Part shown: one piece after another, positions 35,407 through 43,530 of the stretch
How positions within the stretch are numbered: the stretch's first letter is position 1
Layout: each line of letters starts with the position of its first letter
Assembly: GCA_017468115.1 (NCBI GenBank)
Contig: JAFUJS010000025.1
Span: 1-64,000, forward strand
Direction of reading: 5' to 3'
DNA length: 64,000 nucleotides
Source of the DNA: Clostridia bacterium
GTDB taxonomy: Bacteria > Bacillota_A > Clostridia > Oscillospirales > CAG-272
Made by a program: the position numbers and the translations under genes
The notes under the pieces: model-generated
What the model saw: the letters and a program-made list of their open reading frames with translations, nothing else
What the model was told of the DNA's origin: nothing
Database searches by the model: none

Positions 35407-35436
35407 GAAAAGGCGAACCTTTGGTTCGCTTTTTTG
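35407..35436 (+). terminator. Terminator of the alpha-mannosidase gene
   Basis: GCGAACC (35413-35419) pairs with GGTTCGC (35423-35429), then T6. Confidence 0.88.
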
Positions 35437-35483
35437 TGCTGATTTTCAGCCTTTCCACATATATATTATTGATGCCTGACGGG

Positions 35484-35748
35484 ATGCCTTGCAGGAGTGA
35501 AGCGAACCGGCCTAAAGCCTACTATTTAAAGCACTTTTAGGATTGTCGTCGTTGGCTTATGTCAATAAACCTTCCTCCTTCGCACCAAAAATCATCTCTA
35601 AATAATTAGGTTTTAGGTGCAAGGCATTTTAGAACGAGCCAAAAGGCTCGTATTCAAGGCAAAATTAAAAATAATTCAAAAAATTTTAACGCCGAAGACG
35701 GGATTTTTGTCCGTTCCAAAACTGGTTCGTTCCACTTCCGCAAGGCAT
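35484..35748. mobile_element. MITE-like element, right copy (inverted relative to the left copy)
   Basis: A 265-bp segment with the same ends (ATGCCTTGC ... GCAAGGCAT) and interior as 31982-32258, read in the opposite orientation. Shared blocks include the Trp/Gly-codon-like GTCGTCGTTGGCTTATG stretch, AGGTGCAAGGCATTTT in the middle, the CGAGCC/GGCTCG hairpin and CGTTCCAAAACTGGTTCG near the end. It is 12 bp shorter in the A/T-rich part. Its ends are more diverged (GCAGGAGTGAAGCGAACC against CACTTCCGC), so it is probably older. It ends 3-6 bp upstream of the flippase start codon. Confidence 0.8.
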
Positions 35749-35751
35749 AGT

Positions 35752-37344
35752 GTGGTGAGTTTTATTAACAAATTACAAAAATATTTTTTTAACGGAATTT
35801 TGCTTTCCTTAGCGGGAATTTTGATGAATACCATTTCTGTGGGCTTTAATGCCTATATTTCAGCCTTGATTGGAGCTGAGGGTATGGGTCTTTTTACCTT
35901 GACGGGTGGTGTTTATTCCTTTGCTATAACCTTTGCAACCTCGGGAATTAATGTGGCGGTGGTCAGGCTGGTGTCTGCCGCCTTGCCCTATGAAAATGAC
36001 AAAAGGCTGAGTGTTAAGGAGTCAAGGACGGTCAGCGGAATTATGAAACGGGCTTTTTTGTATTGTCTGTTCTTTTCCACTATTGCCACCTGTGTGCTGT
36101 TTTTCCTGGCAAAGCCTATCGGCATTTACGCACTTGGAGATATAAGGACGGTGCCTTCTCTTAAGGCGATGGCGCTTAGTCTTATTCCCATTTCGCTATC
36201 CAGTGCGATAAATGGATATTTTTCGGCGGTTAGGCGAGTTTATAAAAATGTGGTTTCAAGATTCTTGGAGCAAGGCATTAAGATTGGTGCTGTTTATCTT
36301 TTGATTTTGGTGCTTGCGCCGTCCGGTCTTGAATACGCCTGCTTTGCGCTTGCTGTCGGCGGCACAATAAGCGAGAGCTTTGCTGTATTATTAAACCTCG
36401 CTCTTTATCTTCTCGACAAGCGAATTTGGAGCAGTAAAGGCGATGAAAGAGGCGCTTTTTCAGTTAATAACACGAAAAAATCATCGGTCTTTTCCTCCGC
36501 ATTTCCTGTGGGGGTTAGCGGATATGTGCGAAGCGCACTTGTGATGATTGAGCATTTGCTCATTCCCTGGGGGCTGAAGAAAAACGGAAAAAGCGGAAGT
36601 CAGGCGCTTAGCTCCTACGGCATTTTGCACGGAATGGTTATTCCTCTTGTGTTATTTCCTGCATCTATACTCGGCTCCTTTTCCTCTCTTTTGGTGCCGG
36701 AGATTGCCTCACTTTACGAAAAGAAGGAGCTGAAGCGAATAAGATACATTGTTGAAAGAGTTTTCTATTTTACTCTTCTTTTTGCCTTTGGTGTCAGCGG
36801 GGTTTTAATTGCATATTCAAAAGAAATCGGAATTTGCTTTTATCAGAGCACAGAGGCAGGAAGATATATTATGCTTCTGGCGCCCTTAATTCCCGTTATG
36901 TATCTTGACAGCTCTGTTGATGCCATGCTGAAGGGTATGGGCGAGCAGCTTTATACTATGAGAATCAACATTATTGATTCGTTGCTTAGTGTTGCTCTTA
37001 TATGGTTAATTCTTCCAAGGCTGGGCATTTCAGGCTATATTATTGTGATTTTTGTAACCGAGCTGTTTAATACCTCATTTAGCATTTTAAGGCTGATAAA
37101 TAAGCTGGAGCTAAAGCCTCCTATTCTTAGATGGGTAGTCAAGCCGCTGATTAACATAATTATCTCTACCGGACTATCAAAGCTGTTGTTTAGATTCATC
37201 TTAGACGGAATACAGCTCGGAAAGGTGTTGGTGGTTGTGGAAATTGTTGTGGCAAGCCTAATTTACATCGGTCTTTCCTTCCTTACCAAGGCAATTTCAA
37301 AAAACGAAATAGCTTTGGCAAAAAAACTTATAAAGCACGCATAA
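35752..37344 (+). CDS. SpoVB/MurJ-like flippase (MOP superfamily)
   Basis: A membrane protein of about 530 aa with some 12-14 helices, resembling SpoVB-type lipid or polysaccharide flippases (NTISVGFNAYISALIGAEGMGLFTL, then ISGYIIVIFVTEL). The frame is open back to 35617, but those codons lie inside the MITE-like element. GTG at 35752 or 35755 gives an N-terminus (VSFINKLQKYFFNGILLSLAG) of the usual family form. The only ribosome-site-like sequence is AAGG in the element's terminal repeat. Substrate unknown: spore-wall or cell-wall lipid precursor is inferred from the family. Confidence 0.85.
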   Translation: MVSFINKLQKYFFNGILLSLAGILMNTISVGFNAYISALIGAEGMGLFTLTGGVYSFAITFATSGINVAVVRLVSAALPYENDKRLSVKESRTVSGIMKRAFLYCLFFSTIATCVLFFLAKPIGIYALGDIRTVPSLKAMALSLIPISLSSAINGYFSAVRRVYKNVVSRFLEQGIKIGAVYLLILVLAPSGLEYACFALAVGGTISESFAVLLNLALYLLDKRIWSSKGDERGAFSVNNTKKSSVFSSAFPVGVSGYVRSALVMIEHLLIPWGLKKNGKSGSQALSSYGILHGMVIPLVLFPASILGSFSSLLVPEIASLYEKKELKRIRYIVERVFYFTLLFAFGVSGVLIAYSKEIGICFYQSTEAGRYIMLLAPLIPVMYLDSSVDAMLKGMGEQLYTMRINIIDSLLSVALIWLILPRLGISGYIIVIFVTELFNTSFSILRLINKLELKPPILRWVVKPLINIIISTGLSKLLFRFILDGIQLGKVLVVVEIVVASLIYIGLSFLTKAISKNEIALAKKLIKHA

Positions 37345-37415
37345 AGCGCAAAAAAAGCTACGGACGTGTATGATTTTCCATAATTAGAAGACGCTTCCTT
37401 GGTAAATATTGTTCC

Positions 37416-37444
37416 TTGATTTAGTTCTTTTCCTCTGCTAGAAT
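37416..37444 (+). promoter_or_regulatory. Promoter of the SleB-like hydrolase gene
   Basis: TTGATT (37416-37421), a 17-nt spacer ending TGC, and TAGAAT (37439-37444). Confidence 0.55.
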
Positions 37445-37492
37445 ATAGTTGTAATTGTTCGAGCAATGAAATACTAAGGAAAGGGTGAATAT

Positions 37493-38317
37493 TTGAAGAA
37501 AACTATATCATTTGTGTTGATTCTTGCCTGCCTTATTACCTCGCTTGCTGTGGTTGCAAGTGCCTCAGGTACAGGAGTCGGCGTTTACATGAACAACACC
37601 CAGTTTACAGGGAATGTAAGAATTAAGGACTCCACAACATTTGTAGGCATAAGACGCTTTGCAACATCAATGTATCAGGATGCGAAGGTTACGTATAATT
37701 ACAGCACGAGGACACTTACAGTTCAAACGAGCAAGCTGTATTTAACTGCTACCGATGGTCAGAGCTATATTGTAGCAAATGGGCGATATTTGTACACTCC
37801 CTCCCCTGTTTTTATGCAAAACGGTGTGATGTATGCGCCAATTCTCTTAATGACTAAGGCTTTTGGCGCTACACTTAGGTGGAATAATTCCAACTCATCA
37901 TTTTACATAACTCGTGGAAGCGGTGGCATTGTTTCAGGCGACCAATTTTACAGGAGCGATGAGGTTTATTGGCTCTCAAGAATCATAAATGCCGAAAGTG
38001 GCGGTGAAAAATTTATCGGAAAGATTGCTGTTGGTAATGTTATATTGAACAGAGTAAAATCAAATCAATTTCCAAACACCATTTACAGTGTAATTTTCGA
38101 TAAAAAGTACGGTGTTCAGTTTAGCCCCACAATTAACGGCGCTATTTACAAGACACCAAACAATGAAAGCATAATTGCGGCAAAGATTTGTCTTGAGGGC
38201 TATTCTATTGACTCGGGACTGCTCTACTTTGTCAACCCAAAGGTTGCTCCAAACAGCTGGGTTGCAAACAACCGACCATACTACGGTATGATAGGCAACC
38301 ATGCCTTCTTTTATTAA
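37493..38317 (+). CDS. Secreted SleB/CwlJ-like cell-wall hydrolase with copper-amine-oxidase-type N-domain
   Basis: A 274-aa protein with a signal peptide (residues 1-24). Residues 30-140 are a Cu_amine_oxidN1-like module common in secreted Clostridia proteins (VGIRRFATSMYQDAKVTYNYSTRTL). Residues 155-274 are the SleB/CwlJ hydrolase domain: WLSRIINAESGGEKFIGKIAVGNVILNRVKS with the conserved Glu, and a C-terminal IGNHAFFY. Relatives cut spore cortex or vegetative peptidoglycan. It starts at a TTG behind AAAGGGTG; no better start exists. Confidence 0.88.
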   Translation: MKKTISFVLILACLITSLAVVASASGTGVGVYMNNTQFTGNVRIKDSTTFVGIRRFATSMYQDAKVTYNYSTRTLTVQTSKLYLTATDGQSYIVANGRYLYTPSPVFMQNGVMYAPILLMTKAFGATLRWNNSNSSFYITRGSGGIVSGDQFYRSDEVYWLSRIINAESGGEKFIGKIAVGNVILNRVKSNQFPNTIYSVIFDKKYGVQFSPTINGAIYKTPNNESIIAAKICLEGYSIDSGLLYFVNPKVAPNSWVANNRPYYGMIGNHAFFY

Positions 38318-38319
38318 AC

Positions 38320-38350
38320 AAAAAACTCCGACCTGTGTCGGAGTTTTTTT
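38320..38350. terminator. Bidirectional terminator hydrolase / D-amino-acid transaminase
   Basis: AAAAACTCCGAC and GTCGGAGTTTTT form a stem with a CTGT loop. Confidence 0.9.
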
Positions 38351-38355
38351 GTTTT

Positions 38356-39198
38356 TCAGCGTTTTTGTGTTGCCTCTAAGTAGCTGTTGTAAATTGCGCC
38401 CTGTAAAAGCTTAAGACATTCTTCGTCCTTACCGCCAACAGATTTTGAATTCAGGCGCTTTGCCCCTCTTGCCATTTTTGAGGAGCTTGTTACGATAATC
38501 TCGTCTGCATTATATAGGTCCTCTAAGGTGAATTTTTCTTCCCTTACAGTAATATCATTTTCTCTTGCGTGCTTTATCAGATGAGCACGGGTAACACCGG
38601 GAAGAATGTGTCTGTCTGCAGGCGCTGTTATAAGCTCCTTATTTTTGAGTATTGAGATGTTACTGTGAGAGCATTCGGTTATGTAGCCTTCTCTTACAAA
38701 AACTGCTTCCTCACACTTGTTATTTTTTGAATGCTGTGCGGCAAGCACGCTGGGAAGAAGATTCAGAGTTTTAATGTTACAGTAGCCGTATCGGTGGTCC
38801 TCAGTGGTGCATAAATCCATTTTTTCGTACACAGGGTCCACCTTTTGGGGCTTTATTGTGATGCAAAGGTTTCCCTTTCCCTCCACAAATTCGTGATTTC
38901 TTATGCCGCTGCCACGGGAAACGTGAAAGTAGATAAACTTCTCCTCTCCGTCTACCAGCGGGCATAGCTCCTTGATTATGAAGGAAAGCTCTTCCCTTGT
39001 TTTTGGGGGATTTATTCCCAGCAAATGGCAGTTATCAAAAAGCCTGTTTACGTGCTCGGACAAAAGATAAGGGATATTATTTCGACACATTACCGCATCG
39101 TATACCCCGTCTCCAAAGTAAAACGCCCTGTCGGTCATTGGAACCGATATTTCCTCTATCAGCCCAACCTTGCCGTTATAATATCCCAAATTTTTCAT
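38356..39198 (-). CDS. dat: D-amino-acid transaminase (PLP fold type IV)
   Basis: A 280-aa PLP enzyme that interconverts D-amino acids and 2-oxo acids, supplying D-Glu or D-Ala for peptidoglycan. It has the D-AAT hallmarks: FGDGVYDAVM, YFHVSRGSGIRNHEF, the PLP-lysine segment CNIKTLNLLPSVLAAQ near residue 145, and ITECSHSNISI. Branched-chain aminotransferase and aminodeoxychorismate lyase are close relatives, but RxH and the IKTLNLL stretch favour D-AAT. The gene lies 38 nt downstream of the GH95 gene, probably in one operon. Confidence 0.85.
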   Translation of the reverse strand: MKNLGYYNGKVGLIEEISVPMTDRAFYFGDGVYDAVMCRNNIPYLLSEHVNRLFDNCHLLGINPPKTREELSFIIKELCPLVDGEEKFIYFHVSRGSGIRNHEFVEGKGNLCITIKPQKVDPVYEKMDLCTTEDHRYGYCNIKTLNLLPSVLAAQHSKNNKCEEAVFVREGYITECSHSNISILKNKELITAPADRHILPGVTRAHLIKHARENDITVREEKFTLEDLYNADEIIVTSSSKMARGAKRLNSKSVGGKDEECLKLLQGAIYNSYLEATQKR

Positions 39199-39236
39199 AT
39201 TACACCTTGCCTTATGCTATATGTATTCGGAAAAGC

Positions 39237-41531
39237 TTATAGTGTATACGCCACATTTGGCTCGAGAGATACAGCTGTATCCTTTCCGTCAATATTTATT
39301 ATAGCAGTTTGCTTGATAGGTGTTACAAGTTTTAAGCCACTTAGCTTATTATTTTTCCATTCAATGTCTACCTTGATATTGCCCTTTGCAAGTAGTCCCT
39401 TGATGCTACCATTCTTCATTTCACTGGGAAGTGCAGGCAAAATCTTTATCTTGCCGTCCTCACATTGCAGGAACATTTGCGCAATTCCTGCGCAAACACC
39501 ATAGTTACCGTCGATTTGGAACGGTGGATGAGCATCGAACATATTTGCATATGTGCCGCCGGAGTGCCACATATCAACGTTTTCGTCAGGTTCGGCAGGC
39601 ATATAGCGAAGCTGATTCTTAACAAGCTTCAGTGCCCTGTCGCCATCCTTAAGCCTTGCCCAAAGGTTAACCTTCCAGCCCATGGACCAGCCTGTGCCCT
39701 CATCCCCTCTTCTGAGAAGTGAGTTTTTAACCATTTCCGCAATTTCGGGGCTGTTTTCTGTTGTTATTATGTCCGCCGGGTAGAACGCATAAAGATGAGA
39801 AACGTGGCGGTGCTGTGGGTCGCTCTCCTCTACCTCGTAATCGTATTCAAGAAGCTGACCGAGGCTGCCTGCCTTGTAAATGCCAAGCTCGCCCTTTCTT
39901 TCGTTTATGGTCCTTGTAAATTCGTCGTCTATGCCGAGAATTTTTGCTGATTTGGAAATGTTAATAAACAAATCCTCAACAATTGACTGGGACATTACCG
40001 TGTATGGAGCAACGTAAATCCACTTGCCGTTTTCAACGTAGCTGTTTTCGGGAGAGGTAGATGGGAATATTACCCAGTTATCCCCCTGCTTTTCCATAAT
40101 GGAAAGATAGAATTTTGCAGCCTCCTTCATAATCGGGTACGCTGTATTTTCAAGGAAGCTCTTGTCTAGAGTATATTCATAATGCTCAAACAGATGTCTG
40201 CAAAGCCAGCCCGGAGACATATTCCAATAAGCATACTGTGTACAGGTTTCTCTCTTTGAGCCAACCGGTGTTGTATGCGCCCAAAGGTCGCTGTTGTGGT
40301 GGCAAGCAAAGCCCTCTGCCTTGTAATATCTTTTTGCTGTTTCCCTACCATTTTGACTAATGTTCTTGATAAGGTCAATCATCGGCTGATTACAGCTGAC
40401 AAGGTCGGACATAAGAACCGGCCAATAGTTCATTTCCGCATTGATATTCAATGTGTAGTTTGAGGACCAAGGTGCATAATACTGGTCGTTCCAGATGCCT
40501 TGAAGGTTTGTTGCCTGTGAGCCCTCTCTGGACGCAGAAATAACAAGATATCTGCCGAAATTGTAAAGAAGCTCGCAAAGACCAAGGTCCTTGTTTTCGC
40601 TCTTTAATCTTTCGTCTGTGTAGAGCTGACTTTCCTCACCGCCAAAGTCGGTAATTACTCTGTCAAAGAGTGATGAAAAGTCGTCAATATGAGCACTTTT
40701 GATTTCCTCATAGCTAAGGGCGTAAAGCTTATCCATTTTAGCTATGCATTCATAATATGTTGGCTTGTCTGGAAGCTTATCGAAGGCAACAAAGCTGGTT
40801 TCTGCGCAAAAATATACGATTGCCTCTGTTGTATCCTCAATTCTTACCCTGCTTATGTCCTCTGTGGCAACCTTGCCGTTTGATTTTACCCTTGCAACTG
40901 CGGAAACCTTTACTCCATTACCGTCGTAAACGATTGGCTTTGCGGTTTTGTGGTAGCTGGGGGCTAGGGATGTAGGGCATTCGCCTGTGAAAAACAGGTT
41001 TTCTGCCCAAGCTGTAACATGGCTTTTGCCAACGCAATCTCCATAAAGCTCGTATGTAACAGGCTTTGAGGATGTGAGCCTAACCATCATACAATCGTTA
41101 GGGAAGGAAACGAAATATTCTCTTGTAAAGTCTATACCGTCCTCTGTGTAGCTGAGGGTAGCTATTCCCTTTTCAAGGTCTAGGGTCCTTTTGTAGTTGG
41201 TAACCTCTTTGCCTGCGCCTATTCTTTCAATGTAGAGTGTGCCAAGAAGCATATATGAGCAAAGCCATGTGCCTGAAAAGTTTTCGTCAAGCTCCCTTTG
41301 CGCCTCATATCTCTTGTTCTCTCTTACAAGCGCCTTTGCCCTCTCATTTGACTCATATGCATTTTCAACATACTCGTCTCCCGGCTTACCGGACCAAAGT
41401 GTATCGTGGTTTAGTGAAATTTTGTCAATGTCTGTCCTTGAATATACCATAGCGCCAAGCTGACCGTTTCCAAGTGGCAACGCCTCCTCAAAATGCTTGG
41501 CAGGGCTTTTATATTTCAGTAGCTTTTCCAT
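39237..41531 (-). CDS. Alpha-L-fucosidase, glycoside hydrolase family 95
   Basis: A 764-aa enzyme that removes alpha-1,2-linked L-fucose from host or plant glycans by inversion. The N-terminal beta domain opens with KHFEEALPLGNGQLGAMVYS. The (alpha/alpha)6 barrel has NLQGIWNDQYYAPWSSNYT, INAEMNYWPVLMSDL, a Glu in STSPENSYV, WSMGWKVNLWARLKDGDRA, and the FQIDGNYG segment with the general-base region. No signal peptide, so fucosylated oligosaccharides must be imported. It is downstream of an AbrB-like gene and upstream of dat. Confidence 0.94.
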   Translation of the reverse strand: MEKLLKYKSPAKHFEEALPLGNGQLGAMVYSRTDIDKISLNHDTLWSGKPGDEYVENAYESNERAKALVRENKRYEAQRELDENFSGTWLCSYMLLGTLYIERIGAGKEVTNYKRTLDLEKGIATLSYTEDGIDFTREYFVSFPNDCMMVRLTSSKPVTYELYGDCVGKSHVTAWAENLFFTGECPTSLAPSYHKTAKPIVYDGNGVKVSAVARVKSNGKVATEDISRVRIEDTTEAIVYFCAETSFVAFDKLPDKPTYYECIAKMDKLYALSYEEIKSAHIDDFSSLFDRVITDFGGEESQLYTDERLKSENKDLGLCELLYNFGRYLVISASREGSQATNLQGIWNDQYYAPWSSNYTLNINAEMNYWPVLMSDLVSCNQPMIDLIKNISQNGRETAKRYYKAEGFACHHNSDLWAHTTPVGSKRETCTQYAYWNMSPGWLCRHLFEHYEYTLDKSFLENTAYPIMKEAAKFYLSIMEKQGDNWVIFPSTSPENSYVENGKWIYVAPYTVMSQSIVEDLFINISKSAKILGIDDEFTRTINERKGELGIYKAGSLGQLLEYDYEVEESDPQHRHVSHLYAFYPADIITTENSPEIAEMVKNSLLRRGDEGTGWSMGWKVNLWARLKDGDRALKLVKNQLRYMPAEPDENVDMWHSGGTYANMFDAHPPFQIDGNYGVCAGIAQMFLQCEDGKIKILPALPSEMKNGSIKGLLAKGNIKVDIEWKNNKLSGLKLVTPIKQTAIINIDGKDTAVSLEPNVAYTL

Positions 41532-41553
41532 AGTTTTCCCCTTTATTTTAATT

Positions 41554-41581
41554 AAGCAGCGGAATGTTTATCCCGCTGCTT
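41554..41581 (-). terminator. Hairpin between abrB-like gene and GH95
   Basis: AAGCAGCGG (41554-41562) pairs perfectly with CCGCTGCTT (41573-41581). The following RNA sequence is only mildly U rich, so termination may be partial. Confidence 0.6.
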
Positions 41582-41605
41582 ACATATTATTTCATTGATA
41601 ATAGA

Positions 41606-41851
41606 TTATACGCTTTTTGCCAGCTTGTCAATACATTTTTTGCAAATATGTCTGCCGTTGTGAACCAGGTTATCCTTTGTGCTCTTACAAAAGATGCAAC
41701 AGGGAGCATATTTTTTCAAAATTATAGTATCGCCCTCAACAAAGATTTCCACAGGGTCCTTTTCTTTAATATCAAGGGTTGTACGCAGCTCCTTTGGTAA
41801 TACAAGTCTACCAAGCTCATCAAGCTTTCTTACAATACCTGTTGATTTCAT
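41606..41851 (-). CDS. AbrB/SpoVT-family regulator with C-terminal zinc ribbon
   Basis: An 81-aa DNA-binding protein. Residues 1-50 form the AbrB swapped-hairpin domain (KSTGIVRKLDELGRLVLPKELRTTLDI), very close to Bacillus AbrB. The C-terminal 30 residues carry CIFC and CKKC, a four-cysteine zinc-ribbon tail found in clostridial members. It probably controls transition-state or sporulation genes. The ATG at 41851 (GAGG 8 nt upstream) is preferred to the GTG at 41860. It has its own promoter and is divergent from spmAB. Confidence 0.9.
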   Translation of the reverse strand: MKSTGIVRKLDELGRLVLPKELRTTLDIKEKDPVEIFVEGDTIILKKYAPCCIFCKSTKDNLVHNGRHICKKCIDKLAKSV

Positions 41852-41882
41852 ATAGTTCACCTCTCTTTTTTATTACATTTTC

Positions 41883-41911
41883 ATTGTACCATTTTTTATT
41901 TTTTTAGTCAA
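41883..41911 (-). promoter_or_regulatory. Promoter of the AbrB-like gene
   Basis: TTGACT (41911-41906), a 17-nt spacer ending TGG, and TACAAT (41888-41883). Confidence 0.7.
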
Positions 41912-41947
41912 CAGATTTTTACATTTTTTTACAAATAACGAGGTTTT

Positions 41948-42529
41948 ATGCTAGGAAAATGCTTTTCTATCCTTTGTGTTATATCGGTTCTCGCCACTTT
42001 TTTAACCCATAATGAAAAAGCCCTTGCTGACTCTATTTTGGTCGGTGCGTCTAAGAGTGTAACGGTGGTAATTTCTATTCTGGGTCTTATGACCCTTTGG
42101 AACGGAATTTTAGAGGTTTTGAAGGAAGCAGGTGTTATCGAAAGGCTATCTAAGCTTTTAAGACCCGTTCTTAAGCTTATTTTTCCACGCGCCTTTAAGG
42201 AAAACACAGCCACAGAGGAAATTACTGCCTGCGTAAGCGCAAATATTCTTGGTCTTTCCAATGCTACAACACCACTTGCTCTTGCGGCTATTCACAAGCT
42301 GAACGAGGGCAGAAGCAGCGACAAAGCCACAAACGATATGATAACCTTAGCTATTTTGGGCTGTGCCTGCTTTAATATAATTCCAACCACGGTTATTGCT
42401 ATGAGGGTATCTCAAGGGGCAAGTATAACCTATGAGCTTTTGGTGCCTGTTTGGATTTGCTCGTTTGTTTGCATGGTTGTGGGTATTATTCTTTGTCGAG
42501 TGATAGGTAAGGTCTGTGGAGATACTTGA
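41948..42529 (+). CDS. spmA: Spore maturation protein A
   Basis: A 193-aa membrane protein of the nucleoside-recognition (gate) family, needed with SpmB for spore-core dehydration in Bacillus and Clostridium. It has several helices and the motif VSANILGLSNATTPLALAAIHKL. The end overlaps spmB by 14 nt. It is divergent from the AbrB-like gene. Confidence 0.93.
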   Translation: MLGKCFSILCVISVLATFLTHNEKALADSILVGASKSVTVVISILGLMTLWNGILEVLKEAGVIERLSKLLRPVLKLIFPRAFKENTATEEITACVSANILGLSNATTPLALAAIHKLNEGRSSDKATNDMITLAILGCACFNIIPTTVIAMRVSQGASITYELLVPVWICSFVCMVVGIILCRVIGKVCGDT

Positions 42530-43043
42530 AAAAATTTCATATTATATTTTACCGTTTATCCTGCTTTCGGTGGCTCTTATTATTCTTTTCGGAAAGAAGG
42601 ATTATTTTGATAGTTTTTTAAGAGGTGCTGCCGGTGGGGCAAAATCCGCAGTCGGTCTTTTACCTACGCTATGTGCGCTTATTGTTGGCGTGAGCATGCT
42701 AACCGCATCAGGCGCAGGGGAGCTTATTTGCCAACTAATTTCCCCGCTTTTTGATAAAATCGGTATTCCCAAGGAAATTTTCCCCCTGCTGTTAACACGG
42801 CCTATTTCCGGCAGTGCCTCTCTTGCAACCTTTGGGGAGCTACTTTCACAGACAGGGGCGGACAGCTTTCCTGCCCTTTGCGCATCATTGATTATGGCAT
42901 CCTCTGATACATTTATTTATGTGATTTGCGTTTATTTTTCACAGGTTAAAATACGAAAAACAAGGCACGCCTTACCTGTTGCCGTTTTCGTGTCCTGTCT
43001 TGCTGTTTTTCTGTCCTGCATTCTTTGTAGGCTCTTTTATTGA
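42516..43043 (+). CDS. spmB: Spore maturation protein B
   Basis: A 175-aa membrane partner of SpmA. Typical blocks are GAAGGAKSAVGLLPTLCALIVGVSML and TRPISGSASLATFGELL. It starts at a GTG inside the end of spmA, so translation is coupled. A small membrane-protein gene follows 57 nt downstream. Confidence 0.93.
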   Translation: MEILEKISYYILPFILLSVALIILFGKKDYFDSFLRGAAGGAKSAVGLLPTLCALIVGVSMLTASGAGELICQLISPLFDKIGIPKEIFPLLLTRPISGSASLATFGELLSQTGADSFPALCASLIMASSDTFIYVICVYFSQVKIRKTRHALPVAVFVSCLAVFLSCILCRLFY

Positions 43044-43100
43044 ATAAGCTTCCAATTTTCGGCAAACAATATTGTGAAAATTTTGAAAGGAGCTTTTATT

Positions 43101-43364
43101 TTGAAGGGCTGTCAAAGAAAAATTGTTTATTTGAAAAACACAAAGAGCGCTTATTTTGATGAGGCGTACTTTATAATGAAGCCAAGGGCTGAGGGCACCT
43201 GTGAGGAAAGCGTGCTTAAGGAAGCGGAAAGAATTCTCGGAAGGGCTGAGCCGCCAAGCATTAAGTCAAAGAGGCAGGACTGCGGCGGTTCTGTGTTCAA
43301 TTATATTATTGGCGCATTGTCAGGCGCTGTCCTTGCCTTTACCATTTCTTTTTTTATTTTCTAG
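43101..43364 (+). CDS. Small protein with C-terminal membrane helix, unknown
   Basis: An 87-aa protein that I do not recognise. The soluble N-terminal part (1-60) is basic with mixed charge (KIVYLKNTKSAYFDEAYFIMK), and one helix (about 66-86) ends the chain, so it is probably tail-anchored. The TTG at 43101 is chosen because AAAGGAG (43086-43092) lies 8 nt upstream; the GTG at 43074 has no such site. Its place right after spmAB suggests a sporulation-time role, but that is only context. Confidence 0.7.
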   Translation: MKGCQRKIVYLKNTKSAYFDEAYFIMKPRAEGTCEESVLKEAERILGRAEPPSIKSKRQDCGGSVFNYIIGALSGAVLAFTISFFIF

Positions 43365-43368
43365 TTAC

Positions 43369-43397
43369 TTGACTTAATGCCTATTGTATGGTAAAAT
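43369..43397 (+). promoter_or_regulatory. Promoter of the RNase J gene
   Basis: TTGACT (43369-43374), a 17-nt spacer ending TGG, and TAAAAT (43392-43397), leaving a leader of about 125 nt. Confidence 0.7.
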
Positions 43398-43435
43398 ATA
43401 GTTAACAAAATTTCGTTTACAACAGAGATTACTGG

Positions 43436-43506
43436 AGCTGTGGGGCCGTCAATACACAGCTTTAAGTGCTGTACATATTTTCCGTCATTTATGATGACGG
43501 CGTTTT
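43436..43506 (+). promoter_or_regulatory. Attenuator-like leader of the RNase J gene
   Basis: Hairpin 1: AGCTGTG (43436-43442) pairs with CACAGCT (43455-43461). Hairpin 2, terminator-like: CCGTCAT (43482-43488) with ATGACGG (43494-43500), then CGTTTTT. The loop of hairpin 1 holds GCCGTCA (43445-43451), which is complementary to TGACGGC (43495-43501) of hairpin 2. The two pairings compete, which is the usual logic of an attenuator. What senses the signal is unknown. Confidence 0.55.
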
Positions 43507-43530
43507 TCGATTTAATTTAAGAGGTTTTAT

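Noticed and set aside
35617..35751. N-terminal extension of the flippase into the MITE-like element
   Set aside because: The extension is basic, lacks a ribosome site and repeats the frame of the other element copy; the family N-terminus begins at about 35752.
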